From Pseudomonadota bacterium (GTDB lineage Bacteria > Pseudomonadota > Gammaproteobacteria > Xanthomonadales > Xanthomonadaceae): a DNA stretch of 28,766 nt. Both the position numbers and the translations under genes were made by a program. This document shows positions 1 through 7,258 of the stretch, piece by piece (within the stretch, counting starts at the first letter, position 1; each line of letters begins with the position of its first letter). The stretch spans positions 1-28,766 of the forward strand of contig JAEWNY010000001.1 in assembly GCA_023461075.1 (NCBI GenBank), in the 5' to 3' direction. Below the pieces are notes generated by a model that saw only the letters and a list, made by a program, of their open reading frames with translations, had not been told where the DNA came from and did not search any database.

Positions 1-357
1 GTCGCTGTCCTGGAAATAGACCGTGGCGCGGCGGACCGGGTCGTCGGCGAACAGCAGCACGCCGCGCGTGGTTTCGCCTTCGGCCATCGGCAGGTCATCG
101 ACGATGCGGACATTTTCGTCGCCGAAGCGTTGCTGCAGTTGCGCAAGCGTGGTGGCGGGCGTGAACGCGCCGGGCAGGATCCAGTCCGCGGCGAAGGCTT
201 GCGTTGCCGGAGCGCCTGCCACGGGCGCGGACGTTGGTGCAGGCGGCTGGCCTCTGCTGACGTCGCTGGACGGCGTCGATGTCGCCGCGGTCTGCGGCTT
301 GCAGGCCGCCGCCAGCAGCAAGCCAGCGGACATCACGATGATCGTCGCCGGCCTCAT
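1..357 (-). CDS. Putative lipoprotein, C-terminus cut by window edge
   Basis: The product of this gene is not recognised beyond being a probable lipoprotein. The first 119 codons are present and the frame is still open at the left edge. The N-terminus has a hydrophobic stretch ending in a lipobox (LLAAAC, Cys19), followed by a Ser/Thr/Pro/Ala-rich linker to about residue 58. A more conserved-looking part (about residues 59-119, starting near FAADWILPGAF) contains LAQLQQRFG and GVLLFADDPVRRA. The ATG overlaps the TGA of the upstream lipoprotein gene in an ATGA, so the two are probably translationally coupled. The likely location is a membrane-anchored periplasmic protein. The lipoprotein call is seen in sequence; no enzymatic role can be given. 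Confidence 0.72.
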   Translation of the reverse strand, partial: MRPATIIVMSAGLLLAAACKPQTAATSTPSSDVSRGQPPAPTSAPVAGAPATQAFAADWILPGAFTPATTLAQLQQRFGDENVRIVDDLPMAEGETTRGVLLFADDPVRRATVYFQDSD

Positions 358-1028
358 CGCACTTCGCCCAGGCTTGCGCTGCCGATCCGCCAGGCGCGTT
401 GATCGGCACTGGCGCCATCCACCACCGTGCGTTGCAGGACGTAACGGCCACGGAAGCGCTGCTCGCTGCCATCGGCGTGGCGCGCGGTCAGGCTGACCGG
501 GACTTCGATGTGACGCTGCCCGGCCCCGGCATCGATGCGCCCCGGCTCGCCGATCTCCACCGAGACCCCGCTGGTGTCGGCGAAACCGGCGGCGAACTGC
601 GCCGCGCTCTGGCCGCTGGCCTGCCCGCCGCCACGCCACAGTCGGTAGGCGTTCGCGTAGTCCCTGCGGTTGATCGCCGCGTAATAGTCGCGGATGACCT
701 GCACTGCGGCATCGGCTCCGGCGGCTTCGGTATCGACCGCCGTTGGCGTGTCGGTCTCGCCGCCGGCCTCGGCAGGCACTTCGTCGATCGGGGCGATCAC
801 GGGATCGACGGGGACGCTCGACGCATCGCCTGGTGGACTTGCCGAAGCGATGGGCGGCGCATCCGGCATGCCGGTGATCGAACCGCTTGCGGCTTGGGGC
901 ACGGGGAGCGCGGCACCGGTGCCGGCATTGCCGTCGTTTCCGCTGCTGCCAGCGTTCGGGCGATCACCATCGCAGGCCACCAGCATCGCGGAAAGCAGGA
1001 ACAGGGACAGATATCGAGTCATCATCAT
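354..1028 (-). CDS. Putative lipoprotein with NTF2/SnoaL-like C-terminal domain
   Basis: The protein has 224 residues if it starts at the first of three consecutive ATG codons. A signal peptide runs into a lipobox (MLVAC, Cys19). An extended low-complexity linker rich in Gly, Ala, Pro and acidic residues follows to about residue 108. The C-terminal part opens with a helix containing VIRDYYAAINRRDYANAYRLW, then alternating strands, which is typical of NTF2-like/SnoaL-fold domains in lipoproteins. No catalytic residues can be named. The open frame extends upstream to 1085, but those residues do not look like a signal sequence, so the ATG triplet at 1028 is preferred. It lies 10 bases after the stop of the membrane-protein gene and overlaps the next lipoprotein gene by 4 bases, indicating one operon. 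Confidence 0.75.
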   Translation of the reverse strand: MMMTRYLSLFLLSAMLVACDGDRPNAGSSGNDGNAGTGAALPVPQAASGSITGMPDAPPIASASPPGDASSVPVDPVIAPIDEVPAEAGGETDTPTAVDTEAAGADAAVQVIRDYYAAINRRDYANAYRLWRGGGQASGQSAAQFAAGFADTSGVSVEIGEPGRIDAGAGQRHIEVPVSLTARHADGSEQRFRGRYVLQRTVVDGASADQRAWRIGSASLGEVR

Positions 1029-1038
1029 GCAGGGTCTT

Positions 1039-1464
1039 TCAAAGGACGCGGCGACGCGGCTGCAGCCATGCCAGCAGCAGGCCAAGCAGCAACATCGCCA
1101 TGGTCGAGAACGCGATCTGCTTCGCCACGAGGATGCCCGGCCAGGGCTGAACCGCGTAATAGATGAGATAGGCCGGGATGGACGCCAGCAGTGCCACCAA
1201 CGCGCCGAAACGCAGGCCTTGGCGGATATCGCTGGTCGGTCGCGGGTGGAATGCGCGATACAAGGCGGTCAGGGCGAAGCCTATGAACGCATGCGCCAGC
1301 AGCATCCACGGCAGGAAGCGCGCGCCGGCCTCCGGTCCGCGCACGAAACCGGTCGCGGCCAGCGCCGCATAGTCGCCGCGCAACAGGATGCCGTGGATGA
1401 TGAAGTCGAGCACCATCGCGGCGATCGCCGTCACCAACACGCAAATCCAGAACCGCTTGTCCAT
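1039..1464 (-). CDS. Small four-helix membrane protein of unknown function
   Basis: This 141-residue protein is almost entirely hydrophobic, with about four membrane segments (residues 5-27, 50-68, 85-105 and 112-133). Polar turns carry Arg/His, for example YRAFHPRP and the terminal QPRRR. A strong Shine-Dalgarno (GGAGG) lies about 5 bases before the ATG, fixing the start. It is the first gene of a probable three-gene minus-strand operon with two lipoproteins, so an envelope role is likely, but no family or function is recognised with confidence. Confidence 0.75.
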   Translation of the reverse strand: MDKRFWICVLVTAIAAMVLDFIIHGILLRGDYAALAATGFVRGPEAGARFLPWMLLAHAFIGFALTALYRAFHPRPTSDIRQGLRFGALVALLASIPAYLIYYAVQPWPGILVAKQIAFSTMAMLLLGLLLAWLQPRRRVL

Positions 1465-1499
1465 GGAAACCTCCGCTGCGATGCGTCGATGCTAGCGCG

Positions 1500-1858
1500 T
1501 CCGGGTGCAAGATCCGGCGAACGCGCCGCGCAGGAACCCGGCCTGTGCGCACAGCGGCAGGGTCATCGCCATCCCCGCCGCGCCAGAGTGCGATGAACGC
1601 AATCAGGCAAGCAGTACGCGGAACGCGTCGATGTGCCCGCCGACCACACAGGGCGCCCGCCGAACGCCAGCGCGAGAGTGGACGATGGGGCCGATCATCG
1701 CGGCGTGGATGCCGGCCAACGGGGCGGCAAGATGCGGGCGCGCGCGATTGGCATCGATCAGCGGCGCCCGGCCAGCACCAGCAGGAAACTGGGCAGGAAG
1801 GTGAAGAAAGTGGCGACCAGGTCACCGGAGACGCGCAGCTCCAACGCATCGCCTGGTT
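1500..1858 (-). pseudogene. chrA: Decayed C-terminal remnant of a ChrA-type chromate transporter
   Basis: There is no intact gene here, but the minus strand reads as the C-terminal part of a CHR-family chromate ion transporter broken by frameshifts. One frame gives LVATFFTFLPSFLLVLAG and then hits TGA. Shifting one base gives APLIDANRARPHLAAPLAGI followed by HAAMIGPIV. Together these match the family pattern in which a membrane segment FLPSF-L-LGAP is followed by LxAALxGITAAVVG. A third frame gives LIAFIALWR and a fourth MAMTLPLCAQAG, which fit the last membrane segments. The first shift is explained by loss of one G in a G run near 1766. The N-terminal two thirds is absent because the M23 peptidase gene abuts. 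Decay is seen in sequence; the family assignment is by motif resemblance. Confidence 0.6.
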
Positions 1859-1886
1859 GAACGCGAGCGTGGCGGGTGAGTCACTC

Positions 1887-2474
1887 TCATTCACTGCGCG
1901 GTGTGGTGCTCGCGTCATCGTTGCGGTGGGCCTGCAGCAATGGCCACGGATTGTAGGCGCCGCCGGCGGCATAGATACCGTAATGCAGATGCGGCGGCGT
2001 GCCGCGTGCGTTGCCGGTGTCGCCGACATAGCCAAGCAGGCTGCCGGGCCGGACAACGTCGTTGCGCGCAATGTCCGCAGCAAAACCGTCCAGGTGGGCG
2101 TAGTAATGGCGCTCGCCGGCCGGACCGATCACCCAGACCTGCTTGCCGCCCAGGCCGTAATCAGCGACGCGCGCCACCACCCCGCGCGTGCTGCTGACCA
2201 CGGGGGTGCCGCGCGGCGCGAAGATGTCCACGCCCTCGTGCGTGCGTCCCTGGCTGCGGGCAGCGCCCCAGGTATCGGCGATGCGTCCGGCGTCAACGCC
2301 CTCCACCGGGACTGGCAAACTGGTCGGAGCCGGCAAGCGGGCCAGCCGCCAGCCTTCGCGCACCGCTTCCATCATCGGCAGCCGCCAGGCCCAGGCCGCG
2401 ATCGTCGCCAGCACGCACAGCCACAACAGGGTGGTGATGAGGCGGGCAATCCGGGTCGGGCTTTTTCTTGTCAT
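1887..2474 (-). CDS. M23-family (LytM) metallopeptidase, membrane-anchored
   Basis: This is a probable peptidoglycan endopeptidase or related envelope protein of 195 residues. An N-terminal membrane segment (about residues 11-31) is followed by a short linker and a complete peptidase M23 domain (about 75-182). The zinc ligands of the family are visible: HEGVD (His79, Asp83) and HLHYG (His164). His127 in YYAHL and His162 are the usual catalytic histidines. With all of them present the domain looks active rather than a LytM regulator with lost ligands. The ATG at 2474 directly precedes the basic and hydrophobic N-terminus. A GTG at 2543 would add 23 residues unlike a signal peptide; neither start has a clear ribosome-binding site. 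Confidence 0.85.
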   Translation of the reverse strand: MTRKSPTRIARLITTLLWLCVLATIAAWAWRLPMMEAVREGWRLARLPAPTSLPVPVEGVDAGRIADTWGAARSQGRTHEGVDIFAPRGTPVVSSTRGVVARVADYGLGGKQVWVIGPAGERHYYAHLDGFAADIARNDVVRPGSLLGYVGDTGNARGTPPHLHYGIYAAGGAYNPWPLLQAHRNDDASTTPRSE

Positions 2475-2607
2475 ATTTCTGCAACTGGAGCGATGGCGCG
2501 ATGCTGGCGCATTCGCGTGAGGTCGGGATGAGGTATTGGCCACGCACCGTCATCGGGACGACAGGATCGCAAGACGCGGGCGAAGACGGCGTCGCGGCAT
2601 CGGGCAT

Positions 2608-2638
2608 AAAAAAACCGAGGCCCTCGCGGGCCCCGGTT
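2608..2638 (-). terminator. Rho-independent terminator of the HU gene
   Basis: On the minus strand an 11-base stem (2613-2623 with 2628-2638, one internal mismatch) closes a 4-base loop. A run of seven T residues follows. It lies about 25 bases after the stop of the HU-family gene and should end that transcript. Confidence 0.85.
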
Positions 2639-2663
2639 CGTGCAACGAAACGCTTCGCAGCGA

Positions 2664-3056
2664 TCAGGCCGCAGCGTCCTTGAGCTTCTTCAGCGGGCGC
2701 ACCTTGACCTTGACCGAAGCCGGCTTGGCGGCGAACCACTGCTCTTCCTTGGTGAAGGGGTTGATGCCCTTGCGCTTCGGCTTGGCCGGAACATTGACCG
2801 CGGAGACCTTGAACAGGCCCGGCATGGTGAAGGAGCCCGCGCCCTTCTTGCTCACCGAAGCCTGCACGGTGCTTTCCAGCGCGGCGATGACGTTGCGCAC
2901 GTCCTTGGCAGCGACGCCGGTGTACTCGGCGATGTGCGCGACCAGCGCGGACTTGCCCAGTGCTTCCTTGATCGGCTTCATCGCCTTTGGCGCGGCTTTC
3001 GGGGCAGCCTTCGCGGACTTGGCGGCAGGCTTCTTGGCGGCTTTCTTCGTGGCCAT
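2664..3056 (-). CDS. HU-family DNA-binding protein with Lys/Ala-rich N-terminal tail
   Basis: This 130-residue nucleoid protein has a histone-H1-like tail (about residues 2-35, mostly Lys, Ala and Pro) in front of a complete HU/IHF fold. The fold shows the dimerising helices (KSALVAHIAEYTGVAAKDVRNVIAAL) and the strand pair GAGSFTMPGLFKV. The DNA-contacting arm contains PAKPKRKGINPFT. HU proteins bend and compact DNA as dimers; the tail should add nonspecific DNA affinity. The start at 3056 follows a GAGGA ribosome-binding site and begins the tail; upstream in-frame codons lack this. The gene is monocistronic, with its own terminator. Tailed HU proteins of this type are familiar in Xanthomonas relatives. 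Confidence 0.9.
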   Translation of the reverse strand: MATKKAAKKPAAKSAKAAPKAAPKAMKPIKEALGKSALVAHIAEYTGVAAKDVRNVIAALESTVQASVSKKGAGSFTMPGLFKVSAVNVPAKPKRKGINPFTKEEQWFAAKPASVKVKVRPLKKLKDAAA

Positions 3057-3207
3057 GTGGTTTGCGTTCCTCGTTTGTTCTAGGGAATTTTGTGCGCGGT
3101 CGACGCCGGCAGCCCAATGTATTGCAATGCGAACGCCGCGCACAAGGGGTTTTCAGCTGTTTTTCGCGGTTTTTTTCAATCGGCTGTTCCAGAGCCAGCG
3201 AGCGTGC

Positions 3208-5253
3208 TCAGTCTTCTTCGTGGTGCGGGCGCCAGGCGTCGACCAGCCGCTGCTGCACCTGCGCGGGCACCGGCTCGTAGTGGCTGAAGTCCAGTGCATA
3301 GCGGCCACGACCCGCGGTGGCGGATTTCAACTCGGTGGCATAGCCCTCCAGTTCGGACAGCGGCACCTGCGCCTTCACCACGATCTCGCCGCCACGCACG
3401 CTGTCGGTGCCGTGGATGCGCGCACGCTTGCTGCCGAGGCCGCCGCTGATGTCACCCATGTGCGCTTCCGGCGCGCTCACCTCCAGTTCCACGATCGGCT
3501 CGAGCACCTGCGCCTCGGCATGCGCGATCGCATCGAGGAAGGCCTTCTTGCCGGCGGCGACGAAGGCGACTTCTTTGCTGTCGACCGGATGGTGCTTGCC
3601 GTCGTAGACGGTGACGCGCACGTCCTGCAGCGGATAACCGGCGACCGCGCCCGCGGCCATCACCTGGCGCACGCCTTTCTCCACGGCCGGCAGGAACTGG
3701 CCGGGGATGACGCCGCCTTTGACCTCGTCGACGAATTCGAAGCCGCCGCCGCGCGGCAACGGCTCCACGCGCAGGAACACCTCGCCGAACTGCCCGGCAC
3801 CACCGGTCTGTTTCTTGTGCCGATGGTGGCCCTCGGCTTTCTGCCGGATCGTCTCGCGATAGGCGATGCGTGGCGGATGGGTCGCGACATCGACCGCGAA
3901 GTGATCCTTCAGCCGCTGGAGTTGCACGCGCAGGTGCAGGTCGGACAGGCCGCGGATCACCGTCTCGTGGGTCTCGTCGTTGTGCTCGACGGCGAACGCC
4001 GGGTCTTCCTCGGCCAGCTTGTTGAGCGCGATCGCCAGTTTCTGCTCCTGGCCCTTGCTGGCCGGCTCGACCGCAAGGCCGAACATCGGCTTGGGGAATT
4101 CCAGCGGTTTCAGGTGGATGTGGTCCTCGTCGTGCGAATCGTGCAGGACCGCATCGAAATGCAGTTCGTCGATCTTGGCGACGGCGGCGATATCGCCCGG
4201 CAGCGCCTGCGCGACTTCAACATGCTCCTTGCCGCGCAGCTTGTACAGGTGGCCGACCTTGAACGGTTTGCGCCCGTCACCAATGAAAAGTTGGGTGTCC
4301 GGTTTCACCGTGCCCTGGTAGACGCGGAACACCGCAAGTTTTCCGACGAAGGGGTCGTGGACGATCTTGAACACATCGGCGATCACGTGCGCTTGCGGGT
4401 CGGGTTGCGGTAACAGGGCAGATGCCGCCTCGCCCGTGCCCTTGCGGAACTCGGGCGGATTGGCCTCGCCCGGATGCGGGAACAGTTTCTCGGCGATGTC
4501 GAGGAACTCGCGCACGCCGGCGCCGCTGCGCGCGGAGACGAAGCAGACCGGGACCAGGTGGCCTTCGCGGAGGCATTGCTCGAACGCATCGTGCAATTCC
4601 TGCCCGGACAGGCCGCCTTCGCCGAGGTCGAGGTAGCGGTCCATCACCTTTTCGTTGACCTCGACCACTTGGTCGATGATGCGCTGGTGCCATTCGGCCA
4701 CCGGCCCGATGTCGCTCTCGCCCTCGCTGTTGCCGAAGCAGTCGATGACGCTGCCGCCGCCCTCGACCGGCAGGTTCAGTGGAAACACTTCCGGGCCGAA
4801 CTCGCTGCGCAACGATTCCACCAACGAGGCCAGATCGCTCGCGTGATCGATCTTGTTGACCACGATCGCCCGGCACAGGCCACGCGACTTGGCGTATTCC
4901 ATCATTCGCCGCGTTCCGTACTCGACGCCGGCATCGGCATCGACCACTACCGCCACCGTCTCGACCGCAGCGAGCGCCGACAAGGCCGGGCCGCGGAAGT
5001 CCGGGTAACCGGGTGTATCGATCAGGTTGAGGTGGATGCCTGCGTGATCGGTGCTGGCGATCGCGCTGTCGAGCGAATGGCCGCGTTCCTTCTCGATCGG
5101 GTCGAAGTCGGACAACGTGCTGCCGCGCTCGATGCTGCCTGCCGTCTGGACGGTGCCGCCGGCGTGCAGCAGGGCTTCGAAAAGACTGGTTTTGCCGGCG
5201 CCCGGGTGGCCCGCGAGGGCAATATTGCGGATGGCTTCTGTACCGTAGGACAT
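3208..5253 (-). CDS. Elongation factor G paralogue (EF-G2-like GTPase)
   Basis: This 681-residue translational GTPase has the full five-domain EF-G layout. The G1 loop is GHPGAGKT (residues 15-22), switch I contains KERGHSLDSAI, G3 is DTPG (79-82) and G4 is NKID. Domain II follows, then III and IV (HKKQTGGAGQFGEV) and V (LEPIVELEVSAPEAHMGDI, then the GGLGSKRARI loop). The switch and G1 sequences differ from housekeeping EF-G (AHIDAGKTT and ERGITI). This marks a divergent second EF-G of the kind often found far from the rpsL-rpsG-fusA-tuf operon. The start at 5253 has AAGGAG eight bases upstream; the upstream extension of the frame has no domain. The exact step it serves (translocation or ribosome recycling) cannot be decided from sequence. 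Confidence 0.88.
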   Translation of the reverse strand: MSYGTEAIRNIALAGHPGAGKTSLFEALLHAGGTVQTAGSIERGSTLSDFDPIEKERGHSLDSAIASTDHAGIHLNLIDTPGYPDFRGPALSALAAVETVAVVVDADAGVEYGTRRMMEYAKSRGLCRAIVVNKIDHASDLASLVESLRSEFGPEVFPLNLPVEGGGSVIDCFGNSEGESDIGPVAEWHQRIIDQVVEVNEKVMDRYLDLGEGGLSGQELHDAFEQCLREGHLVPVCFVSARSGAGVREFLDIAEKLFPHPGEANPPEFRKGTGEAASALLPQPDPQAHVIADVFKIVHDPFVGKLAVFRVYQGTVKPDTQLFIGDGRKPFKVGHLYKLRGKEHVEVAQALPGDIAAVAKIDELHFDAVLHDSHDEDHIHLKPLEFPKPMFGLAVEPASKGQEQKLAIALNKLAEEDPAFAVEHNDETHETVIRGLSDLHLRVQLQRLKDHFAVDVATHPPRIAYRETIRQKAEGHHRHKKQTGGAGQFGEVFLRVEPLPRGGGFEFVDEVKGGVIPGQFLPAVEKGVRQVMAAGAVAGYPLQDVRVTVYDGKHHPVDSKEVAFVAAGKKAFLDAIAHAEAQVLEPIVELEVSAPEAHMGDISGGLGSKRARIHGTDSVRGGEIVVKAQVPLSELEGYATELKSATAGRGRYALDFSHYEPVPAQVQQRLVDAWRPHHEED

Positions 5254-5501
5254 GCGTCCGTCTCCTTCTCGAGAGGTGACTGGGACGTCATGGTCGTCCG
5301 CGGATCGGAGCGCATCCCACGAGCGGTCGGCTCGGCGGGCGGTCATGGCGGTAAACGCCAGCATACGCCCGCCCCGGCGCCCGTGCGAGCGGGTGAATGC
5401 GCGGCAACAGCGCACGCCGGAACAGGTGAAATTCAGCACGGCTTTACCCGCGCATGCGCATGGTGGGCACGTCCGCCGATTCCCGGCGGGGGGAGCTTGA
5501 A

Positions 5502-6224
5502 ATGAAGCGTCTTTCCCTTTCCCTGCTTGCCCTCGGCATGGCCGCGACCGTCGGCACCGCCTCGGCGCAGAGCATCAATCTTTCCGGTGGACCGCAGGTC
5601 GCCCCGTCGTATGACCAGCGTGGCTACAACGGTTATGACAATGGCCATTATGGCAACGCGCAGTACGACTATGCTCGGGTGATCAGCGTGGCGCGCGTGC
5701 CCAATGGCGGTTATGCCAACAGCAGCTACGGCTCGCAGGGCCAGCGCTGCTACACGCGCAACGATGGCTACGTGGACCGTTATGGCAACAGCTATCCGAA
5801 CGGCTACAACAATGGCGGCTACAACAACGGCTACGGCAACAATGGGACTTACGGCAATGGTTATGGCGGTTCGCAGACCGGCCGCACCGTTGCCAGCGTG
5901 GTCGGCGGCGTGGTCGGCGCGGTGCTCGGCAGCCAGGTGGGCGGCGGGTCCGCGCGCTACGCGACTTCCGCGATCGGCTCGATGGTCGGCAGCCAGGTCG
6001 GTGGCAGCATCTACGACCAGAGCCGCCGCCAGCGCCAGGTCGGGCAGGTCACCGTCTGTGACCCGGTCCCCACCGATGGCCGCTACAGCAATGCGAGCTA
6101 TGGCAATGCTGGCTACGACGCCTACGACGTGACCTACGAATACAACGGGCGCCGCTACACCTCGCGCATGAACCAGCACCCGGGCGACCGCGTGCGCGTG
6201 CGGGTGGATGTCACCCCGGAATAA
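5502..6224 (+). CDS. Secreted glycine-zipper 2TM domain protein
   Basis: This 240-residue exported protein has a signal peptide (about residues 1-23, cleavage near ASAQS). A Tyr/Asn/Gly-rich low-complexity region (about 25-125) contains repeats such as NNGYGNNG. A glycine-zipper segment (about 128-175) follows, with GGVVGAVLGSQVGGG and then GSMVGSQVGG, and a polar C-terminus contains the strands YDVTYEYNGRRYTSRM. Proteins with this zipper (Rick_17kDa/SlyB-type) insert in or associate with the outer membrane, but there is no lipobox Cys, so anchoring differs from SlyB. The start follows a GGGGGAG ribosome-binding site. The specific role is unknown. Confidence 0.82.
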   Translation: MKRLSLSLLALGMAATVGTASAQSINLSGGPQVAPSYDQRGYNGYDNGHYGNAQYDYARVISVARVPNGGYANSSYGSQGQRCYTRNDGYVDRYGNSYPNGYNNGGYNNGYGNNGTYGNGYGGSQTGRTVASVVGGVVGAVLGSQVGGGSARYATSAIGSMVGSQVGGSIYDQSRRQRQVGQVTVCDPVPTDGRYSNASYGNAGYDAYDVTYEYNGRRYTSRMNQHPGDRVRVRVDVTPE

Positions 6225-6250
6225 GTTCGGACTTGCGGCAGGGAAAAGGG

Positions 6251-6274
6251 GAAGGGCGCCGATCGGCGCCCTTC
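6251..6274. terminator. Perfect hairpin between convergent genes (probable bidirectional terminator)
   Basis: A perfect 24-base palindrome (a GAAGGGCGCC arm, GATC centre and matching arm) lies between the convergent glycine-zipper and PhzF genes. T-rich bases follow it in both directions (TTCATT on plus; CCCCTTTT on minus). Stem strength and position support termination from both sides, although the T tracts are short. Confidence 0.7.
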
Positions 6275-6321
6275 TTCATTGTGTCGATGCCGGAACGTTC
6301 CCGCGCTCGCCGCGTCGAACC

Positions 6322-7215
6322 TCAGCGCCAGTCCAGTTCGCCGCGCACCACGCTGGTGACGCGCCCACCCGACCAGACATCGCCGTCGCCATCGACCGTG
6401 AGTTCGATGATCGCGTCGTGGCCGACTTCTCGGCCCTGGCTGATGCGGTAGAAGCCGCCATCGCCCGGGAGGGCATTGCGCAGGGCCAGCCACGCGGCCA
6501 GCGTCGCGTTGGCCGCCCCGGAAGCCGCATCCTCGAACTGCGCCGGTGCACCGACCCAGGCGCGCACCGCCAGGTAGTAGACCGGATCGCTGCTGCGGGC
6601 GAACACGCACACGCCCATGCTGCCGGTCGCCTCCGCCAGCGCGGAGATCGCCGGCCAGTTCGGAGTGGCCGCGCGCAACGCGGCTTCGTCGGCCAATTCC
6701 ACCAGCCACCAGCGACGACCCGCGTCCATCAACGCGGGCGGCAGTTCGCCGAGCGGCAGGCCCGCCAGCGCATCGGCCAGTCGCGGATCGTCGGGCGATG
6801 CTGCCTCGATCAGCGACGCACGCGGCGTGCGCACCGCGATCGTGCGGTGGGCGCCTTCGCCCTGCACGCGCAGCGGCAACTTGCCGGCGATGCCGTCCTG
6901 CACCAGATAGCCATCGCAGGGTGTCGCAAGGCCGGCTTCGAGCACGGCGTGCGCGGTGCCGACGCTCGGGTGTCCGGCGAACGGCACCTCGCGGCGCGGG
7001 CTGAAGATGCGCAGGCGGTAGCTGGCATCGGCAGCAAGCGCCGGCAGCACGAAGGTGGTTTCCGGTAGCCGGGTCCAGCGCGCGATCGCCTGCATGTCGT
7101 CGTCGCCCAGGCCTTCGGCATCCAGTACGACCGCCAGCGGATTGCCGGCGCCGGGCCGGTCGGCGAACACATCGGCCTGCACGTAGCTGCGCAGGCGGCG
7201 CGGCAGATCAGTCAT
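6322..7215 (-). CDS. PhzF-family isomerase/epimerase-like protein
   Basis: The protein has 297 residues. It shows the paired PhzF (diaminopimelate-epimerase-like) halves: an N-terminal YVQADVFADRPGAGNPLAVV block, the catalytic glutamate region LPETTF (Glu52), EVPFAGHPSVGTA (about 76-88) and the second-half signature DAASGAANATLA. PhzF enzymes isomerise small substrates by proton transfer. Most genomic members are outside phenazine clusters and have unknown substrates, and nothing else phenazine-related is present here. It is transcribed divergently from lysAC, with only about 43 bases between the starts. Confidence 0.87.
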   Translation of the reverse strand: MTDLPRRLRSYVQADVFADRPGAGNPLAVVLDAEGLGDDDMQAIARWTRLPETTFVLPALAADASYRLRIFSPRREVPFAGHPSVGTAHAVLEAGLATPCDGYLVQDGIAGKLPLRVQGEGAHRTIAVRTPRASLIEAASPDDPRLADALAGLPLGELPPALMDAGRRWWLVELADEAALRAATPNWPAISALAEATGSMGVCVFARSSDPVYYLAVRAWVGAPAQFEDAASGAANATLAAWLALRNALPGDGGFYRISQGREVGHDAIIELTVDGDGDVWSGGRVTSVVRGELDWR

Positions 7216-7258
7216 TAGAATGTCATCGTCGCCAGCAGTCCTGGCCTTTGGTCATTCT

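Noticed and set aside
2536..4413. 625-codon open frame on the plus strand
   Set aside because: It crosses the HU gene and its terminator and runs antisense to the EF-G paralogue, so it cannot be a single real gene.
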